A DNA stretch of 64,000 bases, from positions 1 through 64,000 of the forward strand of contig OX044365.1 in the NCBI GenBank assembly GCA_943846755.1. Reading direction: 5' to 3'. This document shows, one piece after another, positions 23,740 through 32,766 of this stretch. A model generated the notes under the pieces. That model saw only the letters and a list, made by a program, of their open reading frames with translations. It had not been told where the DNA came from and did not search any database. Positions within the stretch are counted from its first letter, which is position 1. Every line of letters starts with the position of its first letter. Origin of the DNA: UBA8752 sp002336475 (GTDB taxonomy: Bacteria > Bacteroidota > Bacteroidia > Flavobacteriales_D > Sanyastnellaceae). The translations under genes and the position numbers were made by a program.

Positions 23740-26106
23740 TTAAGCGCGGCGCGGCAGGAGGAGGAGGGGTAAGACGGCCAGATCGACCAAGACGGCAAAT
23801 GCCAAGGTCAAGGAGACGAGCAGACCGATGTGGAAGGTGCCTTCGAAGCTGCTGAGCATGAGCGTGGCAAACCCTCCGCACAGGATGATGGATGTGACGA
23901 TGATGGCTTTTCCCGTGGAGATAAAGGTCCTGCGCAATGCCCAAATGGGGGAGACCCCTTGGGACAATAACAGCTTGTATTTGGCCAAGAAGTGGAGGGT
24001 GTCGTCTACTGCAATTCCAAAGGCAATGGTGAAAATGATCGAAGTGGAAACCTTGAGGTCGATGCCCGCAGCGCCCATGTAACCCGCAATGAAGAGCAGG
24101 GGGAGAACATTGGGGACCAGCGAGACCAGCACCATTCGAATGCTGCGAAACAGTATGCCCACAATGAGGGCCACCACCGCAAAAGCGATCAACAGACCCA
24201 ACACCATGTCCGAGGCGAGAAACCGGTTGTTGAGGTCGATCAGGTTGGCGGTTCCCGTGGGTTCCAACTCGAACGGGGGGCTGTCGAACCGCGCTGCCAA
24301 CAAAGCCTCGCTTTTTTTCATGAACCGGGCATTGCGCCGGGCGATTTCGGTCGCACCGAGGTCGGCTGTGCGCGCTGCAATGCGGGCGAGCCCGGCTTCA
24401 ACATTGACCCAATCCCCCCAGCCTGCGGCAGCAGAGGTTGATTCGGCTGACTTTCTGTTGGTCCTTTCGAGCTGCTTCAAAAGCTGGGCCAAGTCCTTTC
24501 CCTCGGGTATGCGCGCTTGGGAAGGCCGGTCACCATTCAAAAGCCGGTGGGCTTGTCGCGCGATGCGGCCAGGCCCGATGAGGGCACCTGCTTCGAGTTC
24601 TGCTTCGAGGATGTGTTCGATGCTGTCGAGGGTGGCCAGGACCTCGGGCTCTGCCAGTACGTTTTGGCCCTGTGGAAAGCGGACTGCCAACTCATAGGGC
24701 CGAACCCCCGCAAAGGCGTTTTCGAAGTATTGGAATTCCTGCCTCAACGGGTCGTCTTCCCGGAGGTCTTCGAGCAAGAAGTTGTTGACGTCGATTTGCG
24801 CCAGAGCGAAAACCGACGCGACGGATGCGACGAGGGTAACCCCCAAGATGACCTTGCGCCGGCGAACGACCACGATGAAAAGGGCATTCAATGGGCCGCT
24901 CCACGGTGAAGTCTGCTCTGGATCGTGTGTGGACTTGAGGGGAGCCTTGCTGCGCAACAGCACCGAGGGCAACAACGTAAAGGCCAGTCCAAATGCGATA
25001 AAGACTCCGGCGGCGGTGTAGGCGCCAAATTCTCGGATCGGCCCGATGGATGAGCTCAGCAGTGTCAGGAATCCTATGGCGGTGGTCAAGGAGGTCAGGA
25101 AAGTGGCCATCCCCACTTCTCGGAAAGCTTTGCGCAGGGCGGGGAAAGGGGGGAGGCCTGCGCGCAATTCATCCAAATAACGGGTGATGATGTGCACCAC
25201 ATCGCTCATACCTACCACGAAAATGATGGTGGGCAGGACGATGGTCATGATGTCGATTTCCTTACCGGTCAACTCCATAAAAGCCAGGGTGCCCAGTCCA
25301 CTCAGGAGGATGACGGCCAATGGGATGACGATGCCCCACCAGGTGCGAAACGCCAAATAGAGAAAGGCGATCAGCAGGAGCAGACCGAGTCCGACAAACA
25401 ACGCCACTTCGCGCTCCATGACGCTCACGTAGTGCACTTGGGCGTGTGCCCTGCCTGCGCGGTGAACTTCGATGTCGAGGCCTTCGCGCCTGCATTGCTC
25501 CGTCCAATCCTTCAACACGGCGTCGGTGCCTAGGGCGATCTCGTCACAGCCTTGCTTGGACAGCATAGGAGTCTGTGTCATGGTCAGTGCCAAGCAACGC
25601 CCATCCTCACTAAACGCGGAGCCTACAAAGCCTTCACGGTTCCAAATTCCAGCGCTGTCCACACTGAACTTCTCGGGTTGGTCCCAGCGCAGCAGGGGCC
25701 GTTGGAAAATCATCCCCAATGCGGGATCCCTCACAGGGAGGGTCATGCTCAAAGGGCTGATCACACCTGTGACACCGGAGAGGGTATCCAGTGTTTCAGA
25801 GAGTGCGTGAACCGCTTGAAGGAATTCACCGTCAAACACGCCCTCTTTTCGTTCGAGTCCCACCAGGATGAAGTCGTTGTCGGTGGTAAAGGCGTCTCTG
25901 AATTGAAGGTAAAAGGCGGTCTCAGGTTGGTCCTCAGGGAAGAAGCTCTCGAAATCATAATTGAAGCCGAGTTCCGTGGCCCGCCATCCGGACAACAGGG
26001 TCAGTACTCCGATGAGGACCAATACCCACCCAGCGCGCCGGCGCCAGAGTGCGGCCTGCTGAAGCTGTGGGTCTGCGGACACAGGGTGTTGGGGCGTTGA
26101 TTTCAC
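23740..26106 (-). CDS. RND-superfamily (MMPL-type) membrane exporter
   Basis: About 788 residues from a GTG at 26104-26106; the frame is open to an ATG at 26181, but that codon abuts the dnaK terminator, so the inner start is preferred. Two homologous halves, each with one N-terminal helix, a large periplasmic loop and five more helices. Conserved GMSDVVHIITRY and GIAVDDTLHFLAKY segments mark the helix-4 proton-relay regions of the MMPL/sterol-sensing-like group. Such proteins export lipids or hydrophobic molecules, or act as uncharacterised proton-driven pumps. No membrane-fusion partner is beside it. Confidence 0.88.
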   Translation of the reverse strand: MKSTPQHPVSADPQLQQAALWRRRAGWVLVLIGVLTLLSGWRATELGFNYDFESFFPEDQPETAFYLQFRDAFTTDNDFILVGLERKEGVFDGEFLQAVHALSETLDTLSGVTGVISPLSMTLPVRDPALGMIFQRPLLRWDQPEKFSVDSAGIWNREGFVGSAFSEDGRCLALTMTQTPMLSKQGCDEIALGTDAVLKDWTEQCRREGLDIEVHRAGRAHAQVHYVSVMEREVALFVGLGLLLLIAFLYLAFRTWWGIVIPLAVILLSGLGTLAFMELTGKEIDIMTIVLPTIIFVVGMSDVVHIITRYLDELRAGLPPFPALRKAFREVGMATFLTSLTTAIGFLTLLSSSIGPIREFGAYTAAGVFIAFGLAFTLLPSVLLRSKAPLKSTHDPEQTSPWSGPLNALFIVVVRRRKVILGVTLVASVASVFALAQIDVNNFLLEDLREDDPLRQEFQYFENAFAGVRPYELAVRFPQGQNVLAEPEVLATLDSIEHILEAELEAGALIGPGRIARQAHRLLNGDRPSQARIPEGKDLAQLLKQLERTNRKSAESTSAAAGWGDWVNVEAGLARIAARTADLGATEIARRNARFMKKSEALLAARFDSPPFELEPTGTANLIDLNNRFLASDMVLGLLIAFAVVALIVGILFRSIRMVLVSLVPNVLPLLFIAGYMGAAGIDLKVSTSIIFTIAFGIAVDDTLHFLAKYKLLLSQGVSPIWALRRTFISTGKAIIVTSIILCGGFATLMLSSFEGTFHIGLLVSLTLAFAVLVDLAVLPLLLLPRRA

Positions 26107-26182
26107 GACAGTGGAGCAGTGGCCTTTGATGGGAACACAAGCAATGGAACACGCTGGAAGCAGAAGGGTTCTGTGTTCCATG

Positions 26183-26214
26183 AAAAAGGCAGACCAAAAC
26201 TGGCCTGCCTTTTT
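26183..26214 (-). terminator. Rho-independent terminator of dnaK
   Basis: AAAAAGGCAG and CTGCCTTTTT form a perfect 10-base stem around a 12-base loop. On the minus strand it ends in a T-run 23 bases after the dnaK stop. Confidence 0.85.
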
Positions 26215-26236
26215 CGCATGGGTATGTCACAAAGGG

Positions 26237-28153
26237 TTACTTCTCTTCGCTGACTTCTTCGAAATCGACGTCGGTCACCTCTTCGTCAGTGCTGCCTGCA
26301 TCTGCAGTGGCACCAGCGTCACCAGCTCCTTCAGCACCTCCGGCCTCTTGGCTGGCCTTGTACATCTCTTCACTGGCTGCGGAAAAGGCCTGGTTGAGGC
26401 CTTCGATTCCAGCCTTACAACGGTCGATGTCCTGTGCGCCATGGGCCTCCTTCAATTCTGCGATGGCAGCTTCGATGGGGCCTTTCTTGTCCTCGGGCAA
26501 TTTGTCGCCAAACTCACCCAACTGCTTCTCGGTTTGGAACACCAAGCTGTCGGCCTGATTGAGCACTTCCACGCGCTCCTTGGCTTCTTTGTCTGAATCT
26601 GCATTGGCTGCAGCTTCATCCTTCATGCGCTGGATTTCCTCATCGCTGAGTCCGCTGGAGGCCTCGATGCGGATGCGCTGTTCTTTGCCTGTGGCCTTGT
26701 CTTTGGCACTCACGTTGATGATGCCGTTGGCGTCAATGTCAAATGAGACCTCGATTTGGGGCACACCGCGCGGAGCAGGGGGGATGTCGGACAACTGGAA
26801 CCGTCCGATAGAGCGGTTGTCGTTGGCCATGGAACGCTCACCTTGGAGAACGTTGATGTCCACGCTGGGCTGGTTGTCACTGGCCGTAGAGAACGTCTCG
26901 CTCTTCTTGGTCGGAATCGTGGTGTTGGCCTCGATCAATTTGGTCATCACGCCGCCCATGGTCTCGATACCGAGGGAGAGGGGAGTGACATCCAACAGGA
27001 GCACGTCTTTGACATCTCCACTGAGGACACCGCCTTGGATGGCAGCACCAACGGCCACCACCTCATCGGGGTTGACGCCTTTAGAAGGTTCCTTTCCGAA
27101 GAAGGCCTTGACCGCATCTTGAACGGATGGGATTCGGGTTGAACCTCCAACTAGAATCACCTCGTCAATGTCGCTGTTGTCCAGTCCTGCAGCCTTCATC
27201 GCTGTGCGACAAGGTTCGATTGTGCGCTTGATGAGGCTGTCAGCCAGTTGCTCAAACTTCGCCCTGCTCAATGAGCGCACGAGGTGCTTGGGCACGCCGT
27301 CGACCGGCATGATGTAAGGGAGGTTGATCTCCGTGTTGTTGGTGCTGCTGAGCTCAATTTTGGCCTTTTCTGCGGCCTCTTTCAAACGCTGCAAAGCCAT
27401 GGGATCCTTGCTCAGGTCCAATCCGCCATTCTCGTCTTTGAATTCAGAGACGAGCCAATCGATGATGATCTGGTCGAAGTCGTCGCCACCGAGGTGGGTG
27501 TCTCCGTCCGTGGACAACACTTCGAAAACGCCGTCTCCGAGTTCCAAAATGCTGACGTCGTGCGTACCACCACCCAGGTCAAAGACCACAATCTTCTGGT
27601 CGATGGACTTCTTGTCCAAACCATAAGCAAGTGCAGCTGCGGTGGGCTCGTTGATGATGCGCTTGACCTCCAGTCCAGCGATTTCACCCGCCTCTTTGGT
27701 GGCTTGACGCTGGCTGTCGTTGAAGTAAGCAGGAACGGTGATGACCGCTCCGGTCACTTCCGTGCCGAGGTAATCCTCAGCGGTCTTCTTCATCTTTTGC
27801 AGGATCATGGCGCTGATTTCCTGCGGGCTGTAGTTGCGGTCGTCAATTTTGATGCGCGCGGTGCCGCCGTCGGCTTCCACCACCTCGTAAGGAACCCTTC
27901 CGGATTCCTTGCTGGCCTCACTGTACATCTGGCCCATGAAACGCTTCACGGAGGAGATGGTCTTGGTGGGGTTGGTGATGGCCTGACGCTTGGCGGGGTC
28001 TCCGACTTTGCGTTCGCCGTCTGCTACGAAGGCCACCATAGATGGTGTGGTTCGCTTGCCTTCGCTGTTGTTGATGACCACAGGCTCGTTGCCTTCCATT
28101 ACGGCAACACAAGAATTGGTTGTGCCGAGGTCGATACCGATGATTTTGCTCAT
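26237..28153 (-). CDS. dnaK: Chaperone DnaK (Hsp70)
   Basis: 638 residues, complete. The nucleotide-binding domain starts MSKIIGIDLGTTNSCVAVMEG, with the second phosphate loop VFDLGGGTHDVSIL and the adenosine motif VGGSTRIP. The linker DVLLLDVTPLSLGIETMGG and the peptide-binding domain follow, and the tail ends acidic (EEVTDVDFEEVSEEK). It refolds proteins with DnaJ and GrpE, neither of which is in the window. A perfect terminator follows, and a palindromic operator precedes it. Confidence 0.98.
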   Translation of the reverse strand: MSKIIGIDLGTTNSCVAVMEGNEPVVINNSEGKRTTPSMVAFVADGERKVGDPAKRQAITNPTKTISSVKRFMGQMYSEASKESGRVPYEVVEADGGTARIKIDDRNYSPQEISAMILQKMKKTAEDYLGTEVTGAVITVPAYFNDSQRQATKEAGEIAGLEVKRIINEPTAAALAYGLDKKSIDQKIVVFDLGGGTHDVSILELGDGVFEVLSTDGDTHLGGDDFDQIIIDWLVSEFKDENGGLDLSKDPMALQRLKEAAEKAKIELSSTNNTEINLPYIMPVDGVPKHLVRSLSRAKFEQLADSLIKRTIEPCRTAMKAAGLDNSDIDEVILVGGSTRIPSVQDAVKAFFGKEPSKGVNPDEVVAVGAAIQGGVLSGDVKDVLLLDVTPLSLGIETMGGVMTKLIEANTTIPTKKSETFSTASDNQPSVDINVLQGERSMANDNRSIGRFQLSDIPPAPRGVPQIEVSFDIDANGIINVSAKDKATGKEQRIRIEASSGLSDEEIQRMKDEAAANADSDKEAKERVEVLNQADSLVFQTEKQLGEFGDKLPEDKKGPIEAAIAELKEAHGAQDIDRCKAGIEGLNQAFSAASEEMYKASQEAGGAEGAGDAGATADAGSTDEEVTDVDFEEVSEEK

Positions 28154-28248
28154 ATGAGGAATTTGTAGGGTTTTCGCTTCTGGGTGGCCTTTCGGCTCGC
28201 CGGGGTACAGTCAAATGCAGTGCCAACCCGCGCAGAAGTCGAAGAGAC

Positions 28249-28293
28249 TGACATGTTGTCGCAGTCTGTGGCACAGACTGACAGGTTTGTCGC
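28249..28293 (-). promoter_or_regulatory. Palindromic operator between dnaK and the receptor gene
   Basis: CAGTCTGTGGCACAGACTG at 28262-28280 has two perfect 9-base halves. It is flanked by two copies of CTGACA(N3-4)TTGTCGC at 28249-28263 and 28278-28293, each itself a small GACA...TGTC inverted repeat. Lying ~100 bases upstream of dnaK and ~40 before the divergent receptor gene, it could control either. The protein that binds it is unknown. Confidence 0.6.
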
Positions 28294-28328
28294 AAAACCG
28301 AAGGCAGAGGGTGCATCTTTGTCACTTC

Positions 28329-29102
28329 ATGGTGGCAGTGGATGACAGGGGAATCCCCCTCGCAATGGAGGGGACTCCCCAGAGGATTGTTTCCTTGGTC
28401 CCTTCTTTGACGGAAACGTTGGTGGATTTGGGTGCTGAGGATCGCATTGTCGGACTCACTAAGTTTTGCGTCCGCCCTGATCATTTGCGCAGAGAGCGCA
28501 CGAGAATTGGGGGTACGAAAGGGGTCAATTTGGCTGCCATCATGGACCTAAAGCCAGACTTGGTTTTGGCGAATTTGGAAGAGAATGAAGCTCAAGATGT
28601 CATGGCACTTGAGATCGCAGGGATTCCATGTTGGGTATGTGATGTGCGGTCCGTAGAGCGGGCATTTCAATTGCTCGCTGACTTGGGACATTTGGTCGGA
28701 TGTGCGCAAGCAGGGGAAGACATGGCACAGAAAGTGCGCAGCCGCTGGACATCAGGACGAGCCTCATTTTCGCCGCCTTTTGAAAAAGTAGCCTACGCCG
28801 TGTGGCGGGACCCTTGGATGTGGGCCGGTACGGATGCGTACATCCAAGATGTGCTGCGCTGGTGGGGCTGGTCACCTTGGCCCGACTCTCCCCGTTATCC
28901 CGAATGTGACATTGAAGAGGTTGTGGCTTCTGGAGTGGAGGGGGTGTTGTTGCCTTCAGAGCCTTTTCCTTTTAAGGAAGCCCACCTTGAAGAATGCGCA
29001 GGCCTTCCGGCTCGGTTGGTGGACGGTGAGATGTTCAGTTGGTATGGAAGCCGAATGATGCAAGTGCCTGCGTACTTGACAGGTGTTGATTTTGAGAAAT
29101 GA
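28329..29102 (+). CDS. Periplasmic-binding-fold metal/cobalamin receptor (BtuF-like)
   Basis: 257 residues from the ATG at 28329 (the frame is open from 28215, but that region holds the dnaK operator). PQRIVSLVPSLTETLVDLG is the classic start of helical-backbone metal receptors (BtuF/FhuD class), followed by VVGLTKFCVRP, GGTKGVNLAAIMDLKPDLVLANLEENE. No clear signal peptide or lipobox is seen, so location is uncertain; several Bacteroidota homologues also lack one. No ABC permease or ATPase is adjacent. It likely binds a corrinoid or chelated metal. Confidence 0.8.
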   Translation: MVAVDDRGIPLAMEGTPQRIVSLVPSLTETLVDLGAEDRIVGLTKFCVRPDHLRRERTRIGGTKGVNLAAIMDLKPDLVLANLEENEAQDVMALEIAGIPCWVCDVRSVERAFQLLADLGHLVGCAQAGEDMAQKVRSRWTSGRASFSPPFEKVAYAVWRDPWMWAGTDAYIQDVLRWWGWSPWPDSPRYPECDIEEVVASGVEGVLLPSEPFPFKEAHLEECAGLPARLVDGEMFSWYGSRMMQVPAYLTGVDFEK

Positions 29103-29167
29103 GTGCGGGGTTTTCCCGACTTTTGTGCCCGGACAGCGATAAAGCTGCCTAACTGTCAAGAATAGAG

Positions 29168-30205
29168 ATGACAACGACTTTGAAATTCGCAGTGGTTGGA
29201 TTGGGTCACATTGGCAAGCGTCATGCGGAAATGGTCCGCAGGCAGCCAGGGTGTGAGCTCATCGCTGGTTGTGATGTCCGACCTAAAGAAGAGCTCGGGA
29301 TTGAGGAAGACTTCGCTTTTTACAGCGACATCACCGAAATGCTTGCAGCGCACGCTGAAGTCGATGTTGTTTGCATCTGCACTCCCAATGGACTGCATGC
29401 TGCACAGGCTGAAATGGCGCTGGGTGCGCGGCATCATGTTGTCATCGAAAAGCCAATGGCCCTCAATCGTGCAGAAGGAGAGCGGGTATTGCACAAGGCG
29501 TTGGAGGTAGGACGGCAGGTGTTTTGTGTGATGCAAAACCGATACAGCCCACCGAGCATCTGGCTCAAAGAAACAGTGGAGTCAGGAGTGTTGGGGAAAA
29601 TTCAAATGGTCCAAATCAATTGCTTTTGGAACAGAGACGACCGGTACTACGGCAAGATTCCATGGAAAGGAACGGCCGATTTGGACGGCGGTACGTTGTT
29701 TACTCAATTCTCGCATTTTATTGATATCGTGTATTGGCTGTTTGGGGACATGACCAATTTCAATGCCCGTTTTGCGGATTTCACACACGCCCACAACACG
29801 GCTTTCGAAGATTCAGGACTGGTCATGTTCGAGTTCCTCAGAGGCGGAATGGGAACGCTACAATTTTCTACTGCCGTCGCAGAATCCAATTTTGAAAGTT
29901 CATTGACCATCGTTGCAGAGCATGGGACAGTCAAAGTAGGGGGTCAATACATGAATGAGGTGGAGTATTGCAACATTCGAGGCTATGAAATGCCCGAGTT
30001 GCCTCCTTCCAATCCTGCCAATGATTATGGGCACTACAAAGGCAGCGCTGCGAACCACGGTTATGTGTTTGAGAATGTATTCGAGACTTTGCGTGGAAAA
30101 GCTCAAATCTCCACCAATGCGCTGGAAGGACTCAAGGTGGTCGACATTATCGAGCGCATGTATGCGGCCGGTGACCGGGGTTTGAATCCGTCATTTGGCC
30201 ATTGA
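29168..30205 (+). CDS. Gfo/Idh/MocA oxidoreductase, UDP-GlcNAc 3-dehydrogenase (WlbA/WbpB)-like
   Basis: 345 residues. Rossmann start FAVVGLGHIGKRHAEMVRR (7-25), then DVVCICTPNGLHA and the EKPMALN motif with the catalytic Lys (~residue 95). The C-terminal half has QNRYSPPSIWLKE and GGTLFTQFSHFIDIVYWLFG, the latter typical of WlbA/WbpB enzymes that oxidise the 3-position of UDP-GlcNAc(A) during synthesis of diacetamido-uronic surface sugars. No aminotransferase or acetyltransferase partner is nearby, so the exact substrate is an inference. It lies 65 bases after the receptor gene. Confidence 0.85.
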   Translation: MTTTLKFAVVGLGHIGKRHAEMVRRQPGCELIAGCDVRPKEELGIEEDFAFYSDITEMLAAHAEVDVVCICTPNGLHAAQAEMALGARHHVVIEKPMALNRAEGERVLHKALEVGRQVFCVMQNRYSPPSIWLKETVESGVLGKIQMVQINCFWNRDDRYYGKIPWKGTADLDGGTLFTQFSHFIDIVYWLFGDMTNFNARFADFTHAHNTAFEDSGLVMFEFLRGGMGTLQFSTAVAESNFESSLTIVAEHGTVKVGGQYMNEVEYCNIRGYEMPELPPSNPANDYGHYKGSAANHGYVFENVFETLRGKAQISTNALEGLKVVDIIERMYAAGDRGLNPSFGH

Positions 30206-30221
30206 TGAGCCATTAAAGGGG

Positions 30222-32006
30222 TCAGAATTGTATGCCCACCAAGGTGGCATCGTCCACCTTGGCATTGGCTCCCTTCCAAATAAGAAGTTCTTTTTCGATG
30301 GCTTTCTGGCGCTCCAACAGCGCAAGATTGCTGTGCATGGCCAGTATGTCGCACAGTCTTTTCCGGCCCAGTTTTTTATTGCGCTCGCCACCAAATTGAT
30401 CTCGGATGCCATCTGAAATCAAGTAGAACTGGTCGCCTGGCAAATAACCGATGGTTTGGCACAGGTATGGATTGGCTGGGGCTTGATTTGAATCGGGGTG
30501 CATGAAGTCAATGCTCGCCCTTGTTCCCCTGTAGATTTGTGTTTCGCCATCTCTGACCAGAAACAAATCACCTCTAGCACCAGCAAATTGTAGGGCCTGG
30601 TTTTCAGAGTCTACGGTCACAATAGCGGCATCGAACCCATACATCTGCGGGGTGCCCTGATTGACCTGCATCCGGAGGTCAAACTCCTTTTGAAAAAGAC
30701 CCAGAATTTCTGATGGATTTGACGTCTCCAGTGCAGTGAATGCTTTGTTGATGAGTGTTGAACCCATCAGTGAAACCATAGCGCCTGGAATTCCATGTCC
30801 CGTGCTGTCAATTAAGGCCAGTGTTTTCTTTCCTTTTTTGACGCCGGTAAACAGAAAGTCCCCCCCCATGATGTCGCGTGGGCGGTTGATGAGGATCGAA
30901 TTTGGAAAGTGTGTGTTCAATTCTTTCTTGCCGGGCAAAGCCACCTCCAAAATGCGCTTGGCGCCAATCATGCTTTGGGTGATGAGGGCAAAACTTTCCC
31001 TCAATTGCCCTGTGAGCCGCTTTCTTTGCGTGCCTTCATGGGCCAGTTGCTGGTGACTGATGGCAATGTCTTGTGTGCGCGATGCAACGCGCTGTTCCAG
31101 CAACTTTAGGTTGTCTCGCAATTCCTGTTCAAGTCGCATCCTTGGGGTAATGTCCAGGATGGTCATAAGGAGAAGGTTGTCTTTACTCGAAGTGATGCTG
31201 ATTCCCAAGGACAAGTGCCGCAATTCACCGTTGTTGGAGGTGAACTCGACTTCTTGGGAGACCATATCGGTTGTATTGCCTAATGCGCTGAGCGCATTCA
31301 AAAACTGCTCAGGATCAGCAGGCTTGAGTTTTTTAAGAAACCTGTTTGATAAGGACACTGGCTCATTCAGGTCTAGCAATTCAATGGACTCTTTGTTGTT
31401 GAGCTCCCAGAGCACACTCGAAAGAAAGGTGTCTGCGAGCGTCAATTTTTGAAGCTCTGAAACGGATGGGGTTTTCTCGTTGGACTGGTTTACAGCATCG
31501 ATAAAAAGTTTGGCTTGGCCTGTCAGCATCCCTGCCCCGGACTTTTCGAAAATGGTCTGCCACAGTTCCATTTCCTCCCTCATGAGCAGGAGAGAAAGGG
31601 GAGGGATGGGAGATGTGCTCGAGCGGTTAGAAAGGTCTGAAATCCGTTTTTTGAGCAGGACTTCGCCGCTCTGGACATCGTGAAAATCAGATGCAGGCAG
31701 GGAAAGGAGAGCCTCAGCTCCAGGCAGATGCGTGTCGAGGATCAGCACAACAGGAACACCTGGAAAGTCCTGGTTCAATCTAGTGAGATGCATCTGCGCA
31801 TCTTTCTCTATTCCAGCGGTTTTGAGCAAAATGACAGCCAACTGTCCTTGGCCACTTTCCGACGGGATAAACTCAGCAGGATATGTTCTTAAACTGGAGT
31901 TTGGGGTGTCCGTTTTGTTCGACGTTACCGGACTGTTTTCTAGGCTAAATACCTTGGGTGTCCCCGTCATTTTAGTCAGGGGGGTGTTCCAATTGCGAGC
32001 ATGCAT
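30222..32006 (-). CDS. PAS-like / SpoIIE-type PP2C phosphatase
   Basis: 594 residues, soluble. Residues ~55-125 look like a degenerate receiver (LAVILLKTAG, VPVVLILD), ~150-290 a PAS-like region ending LLLMTILDITPRM, ~290-330 a coiled coil, and ~350-594 the SpoIIE Ser/Thr phosphatase: PRDIMGGDF (376-384), LIDSTGHGIPGAM (398-410) and YLISDGIRDQFGG near the end, with the metal-binding Asp residues. Such proteins dephosphorylate anti-sigma antagonists or signal proteins. It is last in a minus-strand operon with a histidine kinase and a regulator. No anti-sigma partner is visible. Confidence 0.88.
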   Translation of the reverse strand: MHARNWNTPLTKMTGTPKVFSLENSPVTSNKTDTPNSSLRTYPAEFIPSESGQGQLAVILLKTAGIEKDAQMHLTRLNQDFPGVPVVLILDTHLPGAEALLSLPASDFHDVQSGEVLLKKRISDLSNRSSTSPIPPLSLLLMREEMELWQTIFEKSGAGMLTGQAKLFIDAVNQSNEKTPSVSELQKLTLADTFLSSVLWELNNKESIELLDLNEPVSLSNRFLKKLKPADPEQFLNALSALGNTTDMVSQEVEFTSNNGELRHLSLGISITSSKDNLLLMTILDITPRMRLEQELRDNLKLLEQRVASRTQDIAISHQQLAHEGTQRKRLTGQLRESFALITQSMIGAKRILEVALPGKKELNTHFPNSILINRPRDIMGGDFLFTGVKKGKKTLALIDSTGHGIPGAMVSLMGSTLINKAFTALETSNPSEILGLFQKEFDLRMQVNQGTPQMYGFDAAIVTVDSENQALQFAGARGDLFLVRDGETQIYRGTRASIDFMHPDSNQAPANPYLCQTIGYLPGDQFYLISDGIRDQFGGERNKKLGRKRLCDILAMHSNLALLERQKAIEKELLIWKGANAKVDDATLVGIQF

Positions 32007-32091
32007 TGTCTAAAGATGACAAAGGATAGGCATCCGTTGTGTCATCATCGACGGCATTGAACCGGTGGGATTCTTCCGGTGTGGGTGTCAG

Positions 32092-32757
32092 TTAGCTTGA
32101 TTGAGCTGGATCGGCTCCACCTGGTGACAGGTCGTGAAGCAAGATGTACTTCACCAGGTCTGAATTGCTTTTGAGCCTCATTTTTTCCAGAATGCGACTG
32201 CGATAGGTACTGACGGTTTTGATGCTCAGGCTCAATTGGGCAGCGATGTCAGTCATGGACTTTCCTTCCCCAATGAAAAGCAGGACTTCGTATTCGCGGT
32301 CAGAAAGGTTTTTGTGCGGAAGATCATTGTCATCCTTGGCCATTTCCGCAATCATCAAGCGTGTTAACTCTGCGCTGATGTATTGTTTTCCTGAAACGAT
32401 GGTGCGCATCGCATCTTCTAGAACGTGAGGTGCGCTGTCCTTGTGCAAATAACCCCTGGCACCAGCTTTTACCATTCTGATCGCAAACTGATCTTCAGGA
32501 TACATACTCAAGGCCAAGACGGCAACTTGAGGATACATAGACTGAATCTGTTTTAGAACTTCGAGTCCACTGCGACCGGGAAGGCTGATGTCCAAGAGCA
32601 AGACATCAGGGACCTGTTTCATGAAAAGCGGAAACAATGCTTCACCGGATGCGACATCATCCAAGACTTCAAAATCGCCAAAGCCTTCTACAATTTGCCG
32701 GAGTCCGGCCCGAACGATGTTGTGATCGTCGCAGAGCACGACTGTCTTTTTGTCCAT
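32092..32757 (-). CDS. NarL/LuxR-family response regulator
   Basis: 221 residues. Receiver domain with Asp10/Asp11, phosphoacceptor Asp56 in VLLLDISLPG and the conserved Lys in GYLHKDS. The C-terminal LuxR helix-turn-helix reads LSDREYEVLLFIGEGKSMTDIAAQLSLSIKTVSTYRSRILEKM. It follows the kinase gene by 9 bases and is its likely partner. The target genes are unknown, but the adjacent SpoIIE phosphatase and TPR gene are candidates. Confidence 0.94.
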   Translation of the reverse strand: MDKKTVVLCDDHNIVRAGLRQIVEGFGDFEVLDDVASGEALFPLFMKQVPDVLLLDISLPGRSGLEVLKQIQSMYPQVAVLALSMYPEDQFAIRMVKAGARGYLHKDSAPHVLEDAMRTIVSGKQYISAELTRLMIAEMAKDDNDLPHKNLSDREYEVLLFIGEGKSMTDIAAQLSLSIKTVSTYRSRILEKMRLKSNSDLVKYILLHDLSPGGADPAQSS

Positions 32758-32766
32758 AGTCGTAAT

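Noticed and set aside
23542..23743. C-terminal ~67 residues of the WecA-like frame as a natural extension
   Set aside because: They are rich in Arg, Pro and Met, GC-rich, and antisense to the N-terminus of a glycosylasparaginase-like gene.
23740..26181. Several long plus-strand frames opposite the MMPL exporter
   Set aside because: Shadows of a GC-rich gene; the minus-strand frame has full-length family motifs and the others have none.
27284..28168. 294-codon frame antisense to dnaK
   Set aside because: GC-rich third positions of dnaK keep the opposite strand open; dnaK is certain and the antisense product matches no family.
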